Below are positions 33,314 through 44,343 of a stretch of DNA of 64,000 nt, one piece after another (position 1 is the stretch's first letter; each line of letters starts with the position of its first letter). The stretch is from Wallemia ichthyophaga EXF-994 (taxonomy: Eukaryota; Basidiomycota; Wallemiomycetes; Wallemiales; Wallemiaceae). A program made the position numbers and the translations under genes. Location: assembly GCF_000400465.1 (NCBI RefSeq), contig NW_008806279.1, positions 124,001-188,000 of the forward strand, read 5' to 3'. The notes below the pieces were generated by a model that searched no databases, had not been told where the DNA came from, and saw only the letters and a list, made by a program, of their open reading frames with translations.

Positions 33314-36300
33314 ATGGAACCAGAAGAGAGGATAAAGAGCACACAGAGCACACTGCGCCAGAGAGGGCAAGTGGAAGTGGAAGAAGATGCAGATAACGCA
33401 ATTAACGCAGACGCACACACACACAGCGAGGAAATACTAGGCAAAACACCCGATGGGACCATGTTCGCAGTTCCTCCGACGGCTGATGTGATCTCGTCGC
33501 TATTCCACCCGAAATACCCAAAGACGCACGTAGATATTCTTACACTGGCTATTCTCGGTCTCCAGGTACTTGGATTTGCATTGATGCCGCTGAGTACGAG
33601 CCGAGTGGTGTACCTCTACGTCTTTATCTTCTGGCGCTTATCGTACAATGTCGGGCTGGGCTGGGTGCTCTCACGCCAGTCGCGCTCGCAGTGGATAGTC
33701 AACTGGGTGAAGCAGCACGGCTTTCTCGATGCAAACAAGCGCCCGGCAATGCGAAACTGGGTGGAGAATCAAATAAAGACTAAAATGGGTCCAGGCTACA
33801 GCTTCGATAAGTGTCCACCAGAGTTCAACACGTGGATATTTTTCCGCCACGCCGTCGATATCATCTTGTTGTCTGATTTCGTCGCGTATGTTTGCTTCGC
33901 TTGGGCTCATTGTCGTTTACCGACGGGACACGGCGTACTGTGGCATGTGCTGCGCTGGGCAGCTGGATGGACTATGATACTGTTCAATCTATGGGTCAAA
34001 ATCGATGCTCATCGTGTTATTCATGATTACGCTTGGTATTGGGGTGATACGTTTTTTCAACAAATCCAATCACTCAAGTTTGATGGCGTGTTTGAGCTCG
34101 CGCCACATCCCATGTATTCAATTGGATATGCTGGCTTTTATGGTCTTTCGCTGGTTGTGGGAAGCTATCAGGTGCTTTGCGTGTCGCTACTCGCACATGC
34201 TCTCCAATTTGGCTTCCTTCTCTGGTTCGAGAATCCACATATCGAACGCACTTACGGCGAGCGGAAACCTCTGGCTGAGCGCGTACCATTTGCGTTGAGA
34301 GAGGACACTGTACACGCTGAGCACGCTGAGCACGACGCACACATCCCTCCTACACCTGCTGCCACAGACGCTACAACTGACACTGATACCGATGTCGACG
34401 AGTGCGTCACTCAGTTTGACGACAAGCCCACTCCCGCAACTAAGGTAGAAGGATACCCCCACTCACCCAACAATTTACACGACCTCGAACACAAATACTT
34501 CAGCCGCGATTTGATTATATTCAAGAACTTTGATGTGTTCAGATCGAATGACTTTTCAACAGCGCTCGTCGTGGCTTATGCAGTCGTAGGCTCATTCATG
34601 CCTAATTTTAGCTACGGGACGAGTCTAACACTACACATAAGCCACGTAATCGCATGGCGTACTTTCCACTCAGTCGGCCTAGGATATTTGCTCAAAGCGC
34701 AGAGCGAAGAGAAGTATCTAATCAAGCATTATCTCAAGTACTATGCGCATGTCAATGCGAACGAAGCGAAACGGAGTGCATTTGATAGTTGGAAACGCGT
34801 ATACAATCTCTCGCTGATTATGGTCTATGTATCCTTTGTCGGCCTCGCGCTCAAGACGTACACTCTGCCTCAACAGTGGACAGTCGGAACTGAGTTGTTG
34901 AAGCATGTTGTTGGGATACTATTGATAATCCTCCAAGTGTGGTGCTCTCTCGAAAGTCATGAGGTACTAGGCAACTTTGGGTGGTTTTTCGGCAATTTCT
35001 TCCTCGAGGAGTTTCCCTCGCGACTCAATTATACGGGCATATACCGCTACGTGAATGATCCAGAGCGGTCGATGGGTGGAGCGGCCCTGTTCGGTATCAG
35101 CCTGATAAGTGGATCAGCGACGACATTCGCGCTGGCTGTTTTCAGCTATATTTTACACTGGTGGTTCTTGTCTTGCGTCGAAAACCCACATACAAAGAAG
35201 CTGTTCGGGAGTGGAGTGCGTACGACAGGTGGCGCCGCGCGTACTCTGACAAAGGCAGTGAAAGACGGCAGACGTCGCAGTAGCTCCTCCCTCTTCAACC
35301 AGAATTCGCTCGATCGGTTCGACCGCGTTGCTAAAGACGTACAGGGCCAGGTCCACAGAGTGTACGGAGAGACAGTGGACGTCGTCGAGGATTTCCTCAA
35401 GAGCGCTAAGCCGTCTGTTGACAAAATGGTGCAGGATACGCGCGTGCTGCTGCATCAGTCGCGCGAGCGGCTTGTGATTACGTGGGTTTGCACACGTGTG
35501 ATGGAGAGTAGATTGACTGATATCTGACAGGCGCGTTGACAAGGATCTATCGGCGTACGATGTATCGAAATACTCTCTCAGTCTCAAACCTTCCATATCG
35601 CCACGCCAGCCTACCTCGTATCATCTTGTAAGTTGAGTGTGTGTGGTGAGTGAAGCCAACACCACTGACATGAACACGACCACCAGGGAGAGCCAATTGA
35701 AGTGGAGTGGACAGCACCTGCAAACCACTCGCGCAAGGACTGGATAGGTGTAGGTTTTATACGAGTGGTGATGTCCTTGCTTTGCTGACGAATCCCAATC
35801 CTCAGATATATCGCGTTGGGGCTAATACAGATCATCTCGTTACACGTATTTCCTCACGTGGGAAATGGCAGCCGATCCACGATGGAGAGTTCGACGGCGC
35901 ACGTCCTATTCCCGACAGACCGACGTCGCATGTCGGTAAGTCATCTGCAGCTGCAGCTACAGCCACGCAGGAAGAGGAAGGGCAGCGAGGAGTGGTTTCC
36001 TTCTGCTCGAATTCACTCCCGTGGAGTGTGGGTCGGTACGAGTTGCGCTACCACCATGCCGGCAAGCACAATGTGATGGCGTCTTGTGGTCCTCTCGAAT
36101 TGTATGTCGACAAACCAACGGACGGGGATGATTTTGAAAGCGTTAGGAATACCCTGTCGCGTTGTGTCGCTTTCGCACTTAACTGTGACCCCGCTCTCGT
36201 GCCCGCGAGCAGCTGGCACCATCTGCCGGAAAACACCATACATTCATACCGCAGAAACACACCAGATGTTGATAGAGATGACGACGATATGGTCATCATG

Positions 36301-36465
36301 GATGACGAACAGGCTAGAAGAATCGCAGTGGTCATTCGCGTCGCTTGCTCCGTTGATTTCACACCAAGCGTCGTCGTGGCTGATGCTAACCTGTCGCGAT
36401 TGGCACAGAGAGTGCTCGATACGAGGAGAGTATTGGGCATTGACGATGGAGAAGGGGATACGTGA
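33314..36465 (+). CDS. CHO2: Phosphatidylethanolamine N-methyltransferase
   Basis: Four exons (33314-35481, 35531-35627, 35687-35749, 35806-36465) give 995 aa. There are two PEMT-like membrane domains: the first with [20 protein letters not shown] and [11 protein letters not shown], the second with [20 protein letters not shown] and [11 protein letters not shown]. These are the S-adenosylmethionine and phospholipid sites of Cho2/Pem1. The C-terminal cytosolic domain ([20 protein letters not shown], then IYRVGAN, SRGKW) is typical of fungal Cho2. It catalyses the first methylation of phosphatidylethanolamine in the ER. The third intron uses a gtaggt donor at 35750, which preserves DWIGIYRVG. 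Confidence 0.95.
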
Positions 36466-36512
36466 AAATTTGACCTAGTTTCTATAAATGATAGATTGAT
36501 AAATAAATAATA

Positions 36513-37376
36513 TTACAATAACTTCCTCCTGCTCGCGGTACGCTGATAAGGACGTAGAACCCACTCAGTATCAGCAGCAGCGTTTTCAATAGTGCCTTGT
36601 TTTATTTCATACGGCTTCATTTCGAAACGCGGACCAACTTCAGCAAGTTGAACATCTTTGTGAGAGGTTTTTACATAGACGTGGTGTCTGAAGGAGATGA
36701 AATCAGCGTCATTGTAGAAAGTCATAACACGCTTAGCGTCTGGTTTTGGAGGGGGAAAGAGGAATTTGAGAGCGTTCATCACGCGGTTACCGAGTGAGGA
36801 AGAGAAATTTTCAAAGATGAGATGAGGGAATTGCTCGGAGACAGTGCTATCCAAGGCACCGGCAAGGTCATGCCTAAGTTGAACGTTTGAGAGGGTGAAA
36901 GTGAGAGTTGGGCCATGTGGAAAGTGAGATAAGAGTAAAGCATCAGGTTTACCTCTAGTTTCGTGTAAAATGATCAAATCCGTTACGTTGTTGGCTCTGC
37001 AGGCGTCTGCGATTTCTTTGACGACGTAGTTACCTCTGTTAAAGCGTATAGAGTTAGGGAACACCAGTCTAAGTTCCTTTGAGAAGGTAGTTAACCTAGA
37101 GGAAGGGTCTCTGGCAGTTGTGATGAGAATTTTGGGATCATAAGTACCAGCTTTATTGTATTCATCGTCGAGGAGTTGAGTTGGATCAGATTGAGATTCA
37201 TCGTATCGCAATTCAGAGCCTAAGCCTTGAGCATCGTTTTGTAACTCCGTGGGCACCTTCCCAGAAGCCAGAGAAGATTTCAATTTCTGCTTTCTTTGAT
37301 AAGATTCCTTCTCTTGAGCTTCTAAAGATTTCTTATAAATGAATTCTCTCCTTTGACGTGCTTGTCGACGAATCAT
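36513..37376 (-). CDS. IMP4: U3 snoRNP protein IMP4 (Brix domain)
   Basis: Single-exon gene, 287 aa, the normal IMP4 length. The basic N-terminus MIRRQARQRREFIYKKSLEA is diagnostic. The Brix domain contains KILITTARDPSSRLTTFSKE, FPNSIRFNRGNYVVKEIADA, DLIILHETRGKPDALLLSHF, PHGPTLTFTLSN and FISFRHHVYVKTSHKDVQLA. IMP4 acts with IMP3 and MPP10 in 18S rRNA processing in the nucleolus. Its start codon is only 24 bp from the start codon of the divergent gene at 37401. Confidence 0.95.
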   Translation of the reverse strand: MIRRQARQRREFIYKKSLEAQEKESYQRKQKLKSSLASGKVPTELQNDAQGLGSELRYDESQSDPTQLLDDEYNKAGTYDPKILITTARDPSSRLTTFSKELRLVFPNSIRFNRGNYVVKEIADACRANNVTDLIILHETRGKPDALLLSHFPHGPTLTFTLSNVQLRHDLAGALDSTVSEQFPHLIFENFSSSLGNRVMNALKFLFPPPKPDAKRVMTFYNDADFISFRHHVYVKTSHKDVQLAEVGPRFEMKPYEIKQGTIENAAADTEWVLRPYQRTASRRKLL

Positions 37377-37400
37377 GGAGATGGAAGTTGAAGATTAACG

Positions 37401-37916
37401 ATGGAATACTTGGAATTGAGAATTGGATTTATTGAGAGCTTAATTGGTAGTGAATCTAATGAAAATATCAAAATTCGATTAGAAAATATAATAAACACCG
37501 TGAAATCAATAAAATTAGTCGATAACTTTCTTCATACGTTTGATAGTTATAAAGGTGTTTTAAATGGTGATTTAGATGATTCTATTTCAACTCAAGATAA
37601 ATTAACCTTGATAAATTTATTCGATAGCGATATACCCACCTTAGACTATAACTTAAGACAGATTGACTTGTTAAGTGAATTTAATGGTGATTTGGGCAAT
37701 TTAATCAACAATTCAAACTTTATACGGGATTTAAACACACAACTCCAAGAGATATCCACTCAATTAGAAATCATTGAACCTAAACTTTATCATATCATCA
37801 CAACGTATAACAACTCAACTAATCAAACTTCAAATGAATTTATAAAGATAAACAACGATCTGAACATTTTAGATTTACAATTAAAGAGATTTGAATTTAT
37901 GTATAACTCTTCTTGA
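37401..37916 (+). CDS. Coiled-coil protein, possibly dynactin subunit p22/p24
   Basis: Single-exon ORF, 171 aa, AT-rich codons (many Asn, Ile, Leu, Asp). It opens MEYLELRIGFIESLIGSESN and is predicted mostly helical, with Leu at heptad spacing around residues 30-60 and 95-165. The size and the opening helix remind me of DCTN3/Ldb18-type dynactin shoulder subunits, which are small, fast-evolving coiled-coil proteins. This is a weak structural resemblance and could be wrong. The short intergenic distance to CWC22 (20 bp to its ATG) suggests overlapping transcription units. Confidence 0.5.
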   Translation: MEYLELRIGFIESLIGSESNENIKIRLENIINTVKSIKLVDNFLHTFDSYKGVLNGDLDDSISTQDKLTLINLFDSDIPTLDYNLRQIDLLSEFNGDLGNLINNSNFIRDLNTQLQEISTQLEIIEPKLYHIITTYNNSTNQTSNEFIKINNDLNILDLQLKRFEFMYNSS

Positions 37917-37935
37917 TCACGTACTATCATCAACC

Positions 37936-40185
37936 ATGTCCACTACTGAAACTCCCGAATTGAAGAGAAAGAGGTGAGTACTTTTTATACACCATTTGCA
38001 CCATCCAACACGGCTTAGGTCAACATCACCAAATACCCACCAACAACACAAACCAATTAATCTCAACAATGAACTATCCACTCTAGGTTTGAATAGACCT
38101 ACTGGTAGATACATTCCACGTCCAGTGCTCAAAGCCATGCTTGAACAACAATCCTTAGATTCATCCTCTGCAGATACTCAAAGATTGAAATGGGATCAAC
38201 TTCGAAAATCTATAAATGGTCTCATAAACAAAGTAAACACTGGAAATATTAAACTTATCTCTCCTCAATTGTTTCAAGAGAATCTAATTAGAGGTCGTGG
38301 CTTATTCGCTAGATCTGTTATTAGAGCCCAGTCTTCTTCTCTCCCTTTTACTCCTATTTTCGCTGCTTTAGTTGCCATCATAAACTCTAAACTTCCTCAA
38401 CTAGGCGAACTCTTAGTTCAACGTTTAATCAATCAATTTAGAAAATCTTATAGACGTAATGATAAACTTACGTGCAACGCGACCGTCATTTTCATTGCAC
38501 ACCTCGTTAATCAGTCCGTTATATCCGACGTGTTTGCTTTAGAATTAGCCCTTTTCCTTCTCTCTAAAGGTGGCGACGATGGCGTTGAAATTGCTGTTCA
38601 ATATATTCGTGAAGTTGGCGCTGCTTTACAAGAACGCGAACCTGCTATGAATAATCTCATCTACGAAGAACTCAGAAACCTTCTCCATGACGCTAACATT
38701 TCAAAACGCGTTCAATATATGATTGAAGTTCTCTTTCAAATTCGCAAAGATAAATTCAAAGACAACGTCATCATCCCTCAAGACCTCGATCTCGTTGAAG
38801 AGGATGAACAGATTGTTCACGATATTGATTTCAATGCCCCGATCAACACTCAAGATGGTCTCAACATCTTCAAATTTGACCCCAATTATGAAGAAAATGA
38901 GGAAAAATACGCCTCCATCCGTCACCAGATCTTAGGTTCATCAGATGAAGAAGAAGAAGAAGAGGAGGAGGAAGAGGGTGAAGAAGAGAATGATGCAGTT
39001 CAACCTCCAAACCAAGATGGTATTGTTGACCATACAGGCACCAATCTTGTTAACCTCCGCCGTACCATCTACCTAACGATAATGAATTCACTAGTATTTG
39101 ATGAAGCTGTTCACAAACTAATGCGCATTCAAATACCACCTGGAGATGAAATTGAGTTATGCAACATGATAGTTGAGTGCTGCTCCCAAGAACGCACATA
39201 TAACAAATTCTACGGTCTTATAGGCGAGCGTTTCTCTAAAATCAATCGAATGTGGCAGGAATGTTTCCAAAAATCTTTCACAGGTTTTTACGACACAATC
39301 CACCGCTACGAAACTAACCGACTGCGCAACATAGCTCGTTTCTTCGGTCACCTATTTGCATCTGACGGTGTAAATTGGGGTTGTATGAATGTAATCAAGA
39401 TAACCCAACAGGACACCACATCGAGCAGCAGAATATTCGTCAAAATTCTTTTCAATGAGATTGTCGAAATGATGGGTTTAAGTGACGCACGTAAACGATT
39501 TGCCGACCCTGCTTTCAGACAAGACTTTAGCGGTCTCTTCCCAACTGACCACCCTGCCAATACACGCTTTGCCATCAATTACTTTACGGCTATTGGACTG
39601 GGTGCGATAACAGAGGAGATGCGCGAGTATCTTAAACATGCTCCCAAGAATATACCACCACCTCAAACGCATGATGATGGAAGCGGCAGTGATAGTGATT
39701 CGAGCAGCGTTTTGAGTTCCAGTTCGTCGGATGTATCGTCAGTGTCTGCTGGAGAGAGGGATAGATATAGACCAAGATCGAGATCGAGATCTAGATCGCT
39801 GAGCAGATCCCCAAGACGCCCACGCTCATACTCACGCTCACCATCACGCTCCCCTCCCAGGAGATACACTAGGTCCGTCTCGTCCTCCCCGCCTAGGAGG
39901 AGATACGGCGGTGGGCGCACCAGTCGCTCGCCTTCACCGCGTAGACGCTACGATAACCGCCATGAATCGATGTCTCCTCCACCTTCACCGAGAAGACGTC
40001 CATATGCGGGCAGAGGTGGTTACGAATTGTCGAGGTCACCTCCGAGAAGAAGATACGACGATTCTCCAGCAGGCAGGAGGAATGACTCTCCACCACGTAG
40101 AAGATATGATTCTCCACCACGTAGAAGATATGATTCGCCTCCACGTAGAAGATATGACTCACCTCCACGCAGATGGAGAGGGTGA
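37936..40185 (+). CDS. CWC22: Pre-mRNA splicing factor CWC22
   Basis: Two exons (37936-37973, 38019-40185; 45-nt intron) give 734 aa. The MIF4G domain starts QRLKWDQLRKSINGLINKVN and includes LIRGRGLFARSVIRAQSSSL and LLVQRLINQFRKSYRRNDK. An acidic run (EEEEEEEEEGEEE) separates it from the MA3 domain (LRRTIYLTIMNSLVFDEAVH, CSQERTYNKFYGLIGERFSK). The last 150 residues are an RS-type tail of SR and SPPRRRYD repeats. CWC22 enters the spliceosome before catalytic activation and recruits eIF4AIII for exon-junction complex assembly in species that keep it. Confidence 0.95.
40084..40171 (+). repeat. 24-bp tandem repeat encoding SPPRRRYD units in CWC22
   Basis: About 3.6 copies of a 24-bp unit, each encoding the eight-residue DSPPRRRY. 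Copies 1-3 differ by only a few bases, suggesting recent expansion by slippage or unequal exchange. It lies in the C-terminal RS tail of CWC22. Confidence 0.85.
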
Positions 40186-40280
40186 TTGAGTAGCTTACTG
40201 GGTAATTGAAAGTAGTGTAATTAACTTATCAATGCGTTTAATCATAATTCATTTGAACGGCTTGTTGCTGCCATACGCTC

Positions 40281-41515
40281 ATGTCTGCTCGAATACCCAA
40301 GACTATTTTCTCAGGAATCCAGCCTACGGGAATACCCCATGTAAGGATGAGGCAGATGTTGAAGACGCAAGCTAATTAAGCAGCTGGGTAACTACCTCGG
40401 TGCGCTCAAGAACTGGAAGAAGCTTCAGGATAGCGAGGCAAGGGATACGCGGCTGATTTACTCAATAGTCGGCTATCACGCTATCACACTCCCACAGCAG
40501 CCAGGCATATTGCGGCAAGAGAGGCGCGAAATGATGGCTGCATTGCTCGCTATCGGCTTGGATCCTCACCGGTCAATCATCTTCCATCAAGACCAAGTAA
40601 GTTTACTGATGGATCTAAACAACACGCTAATTGCGTCACTTTCAAAGGTCGCGCAACACACAGAGCTCGCCTGGATTCTCAATTCGTTCACTCCGGTGAA
40701 TAAATTGCAGCGGATGACGACGTGGAAGGTGGGTCGTGATCACTGCAAGGCTCTCAAAGCTCATTAAATCTGAATGGAATTCAGTCTAAAATTGCAACGC
40801 TGAAGAACTCTAATGATGTCAGTGAGATTGACGACAGTACACTCAATCTTGGTCTGCTATCCTATCCAGTGTTGCAGGCGGCCGATATAATGTTGTACAA
40901 GTGGGTAACGCGCTGGTTTAAGCCTCCTAGTATAACACCCTCTCCAGAGCTACACATGTACCTGTCGGAGAAGACCAGCAACAACATCTTGAATTGACGC
41001 GCGATTTGGCTGAACATTTTAACAGGATCTTTAAATGTCGCAAGTTTTTCCCTTTACCAACTCACCTGATCACTCCCGCTTCTCGCATTCTGAACCTCCG
41101 AGATCCACTGTCTAAGATGTCTAAATCTCATCCACTGCCCACTTCCCGCATAATGATAACAGATTCGGATAGAGAAATAGCTTCTAAAATCAAGTCTGCA
41201 GTGACTGATTCAGACAGTGGAATCAATTTCGATGCGTTGAACAGACCAGGTGTGAGTAATTTGCTCACTATCTTGGCAGATTGCGAAGAATCCACGCCTG
41301 AGAAAGTATCAATCGGTTTAGAAAACTCATCGCAACTGAAAGAGGCAGTGGCTGAGGCGCTTGTTCAATCACTCTCACCTATACGAGGTGCCTTCCATCG
41401 TCTGTCAAATGAGCATCACTATTTAGATGAACTGGCCAAAAAAGGTCAGAAGCAGGCTGCCTATATTGCCAGCGACACCATGAACCACGTTAAAAAGCAC
41501 GTAGGATTGGATTAA
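40281..41515 (+). CDS. MSW1: Tryptophanyl-tRNA synthetase, mitochondrial
   Basis: Five exons (40281-40340, 40384-40596, 40648-40728, 40785-40900, 40948-41515) give 345 aa, the bacterial-type TrpRS length. The first junction makes SGIQPTGIPHLGNYLGA, the class I HIGH-equivalent. Later motifs are IFHQDQVAQHTELAWILN, LLSYPVLQAADIMLYK, HVPVGEDQQQHLELTRDLAE and the KMSKS loop DPLSKMSKSHPLP. This is the mitochondrial (TrpB-like) form rather than the cytosolic one. No strong presequence is visible upstream of the HIGH region; the N-terminus is short. Confidence 0.9.
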
Positions 41516-41563
41516 AATCAGTGTTATTTGTACAATAAGTTAGAATTTATAGAAGCATCTTGT

Positions 41564-44137
41564 CTATATTTCCATAAAGTGTTGTCTGTCACTACCCGTA
41601 TTGACTGTATGTTCTATATTCTCATCGCCTTTTTCTTTCTCTGGAAGTGGATCGTCGCTGCTTATATGCTGACGTCCTTCAATACGCTGGGTTGAGAACT
41701 TAGGGAACGATCTCTTGTACAAGTACAGAAGAACCGTGTCCATTTGTGTGACAGGGCCGTCAAAGTGCGCCTTGAAGTATCCATGCGTTCCGAGACTCTC
41801 CTTTATATGACCCACTCTGCCATATTTGGTACGTAATTCAATCGGTTTAAAGTAAGCAATATCATCTTTTTCTTTTGGTTAGCAATAGAATAGCTTATTA
41901 CCAGCTCACTTACCTGGATTGAAGAAAAGATAACGAACAGTGACAGTCTTCTTGTGCACCTTGAATGGATGTCCCGACAAGATAATCCTCTTAGCAATGA
42001 TACGTGTAGGATCTGCGTCCTTGAATGTACCACTACCAACGAGATAAGGTGGTTTGCCATCCTCTCTCTCACGCAAATATACGATAGGTACCTTGCCCCA
42101 AGTGACTGGACCAAAGATGGTAGCTACACTCGCATCGCCGTGTCTAAGGTATCTTTCGAACTTGTGCACGTTATTCACACCCTTCGGTGTGTTCTGTGAA
42201 TATATCGGCTGGATTTGGATCTTCCTAGGACCAATAATAGCCGTGAGTGTCTCCTTAGATTTGACTATACCACTGTACTCAGAGTTGCGCGTAATTGTCA
42301 TATTTACCAATGACTTTTTCTTCTCGTGGGGCAGGAGACTGAATATGACAAGAGGCAGATCTGGCGATTGTGTGGATTCGAGATCTCGATTGACATTCTT
42401 GATGTGTAGTGTCACCCTCTTACCAGGAGCAACTGAGACTGATTGCTCATCTTCATCCACACCTAGCTTGGCCCTCTTGATCACACGCTTCGACATCTGG
42501 TCGTAGTTTTCGAATTCGAACACTTTGCTCATCTCAATAGGCAAGTTCTCGTAAGGATCCCAAGGCGAAGTTCTGAAAGATTTGAGACCGCGATATCTTG
42601 CAAAACGTTCACGCGCTGATACGTCTAATGGGGTGTCTATCTCATCAGGGAACTCTGCATCTTCTTTCTCTTGGTTGAGGTATTCTTTGTACTGTTTTTC
42701 TTCTTCGGCGTCGTCGAAATCTTGGAATTCTTGGTCACGGGTGTCCATCTCGATCTCTTCATCATCCTCATCATCCTCATCAGCATCGTCGTGTACTGGT
42801 TTGTCATCTTCTGCCATCTCGGCTTCACCTTCCTCCTCTTCCTCGCTGTCTTCATCTTGATCGTCACTGAGATCGTCATCATTGTCGTCTACTATCCAAG
42901 CTGCTTGATAAGATGATGTACCTTTTGGAACCTTTTTAGATCTAGAAGCTTCCTCTTCTGCTTCAGCTTGCGCTTGAAGACGCTCTCCTTCGGCCATCTC
43001 TTCCTCTGTTGGCCAGGTCTGTTCATTGCCCATTGTATCAGCTTCGTTCTCAGACACGAGATCATCCTGCTCTTCTTGGTCTGGTTTGGCAAGCAAACCT
43101 GTGTCTACTTGGTCCACTGACATGGAGTTACCATTTGGTTTGTGGTTGAGCTGGCTAGGATGAGGAGAGTTTGTGATCTGAATGGGTTGTGAAAGGGGTG
43201 TATTTAGTAAAAGAAACTAACCAACCTTTTCAATTTGATAATCACCAGAGTTTGGAATATGGATTAACCTGTTAGAGTTGAGGTGTTCTCCTCTAACAAC
43301 GCCTGTGAGCTTGAGTAGGGTGCCATCCCACTCTGCTTGTTCAGTGAGCATGTAAGACCTGTAGTCTCTCCAACTTGGTGATTTAGGAGTACCTGTAGCT
43401 ATAGATCTAATAGTGTTTGAGAGTTCGTTGAGTTGATCTGCTGAAGCTAATTTTGAGACATTTGGGAAGAAGTAGCTCAAGAAGGAGTGTAAAGAGTGTC
43501 TAATTCCTGTATCTTGTTTCTTGTCAACATTAGATAAACCTTGAATAATACCAAAAGTTTCGGAACAAGATTGAGCTTGAATACACCTAAGAGTAGTTTC
43601 ACCCCATTCACCGACCTCATTTGTAGCAGATAAAATGGGTAAAATGTAATCGGCAATCTTTGCTGAATCTAGAATGGACATGAAAGTTTGATTATTTGAA
43701 GGGAATTGAGGGATTATGAATTGAAATTGCTGATTGAATCGTTCAACTTTACATCTAAAAATGCCAAAACCCTGATATTCCAAAGCAGAATCATTTTCAC
43801 CAACAGATTCTAATAACGATTTTACAACGTTTAAACCATTTACATCCTCTGTAAGTGATAAAACGAGTATTATTCTAGGTGCAGCGAATCTGCCTTCAAA
43901 TAAACGCTTTCCTTGTAAAACTGATTCTCTCTTATTAGATTGAATTTGTTTAGCGTGATTTCTACGCTGTTGCTTGTTCAATTGATTATTAGAGGATGAA
44001 GTTTTTGAAGAAGATTGCTTTGAATCTATTCTGCCCTTATTGACATTCTTAGTTGACCTCTTTGTAGAATTCTTTGACTTGAATTTCTTATTCGATTGCT
44101 TAAGCGTTGGCCTGTGACTGTGTGCAGATGTGCTCAT
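41564..44137 (-). CDS. TSR1: Ribosome biogenesis protein TSR1
   Basis: Three exons (43226-44137, 41914-43177, 41564-41865; introns 48 and 48 nt) give 825 aa. The N-terminal 100 residues are basic and Asn/Ser-rich, followed by the BMS1/TSR1 domain ([20 protein letters not shown] and later GDYQIEKVG). A long acidic segment has runs of Asp/Glu. The C-terminal part has [40 protein letters not shown] and [10 protein letters not shown], diagnostic for TSR1. The last exon supplies [23 protein letters not shown]1 is a GTPase-like factor needed for late 40S maturation. The ATG at 44137 is the first true one. Confidence 0.95.
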
Positions 44138-44343
44138 CACAGTTTATTTTGAAGAGAGAAGACGGAGTTAAGAGGGTGTAGAGGAATCGCAAAGGGGTAT
44201 CGGATGTTAGTATATCTATAATAGACCCGATATCTAATCTAATCCGCTTTCAAATATCACTCAATTCACTTCTCCTCGGAGTTAAGTTCAAGTATTTCAA
44301 CCGACACTGCACTTTGACCTGCAACACCCATCTTTACACTAAA

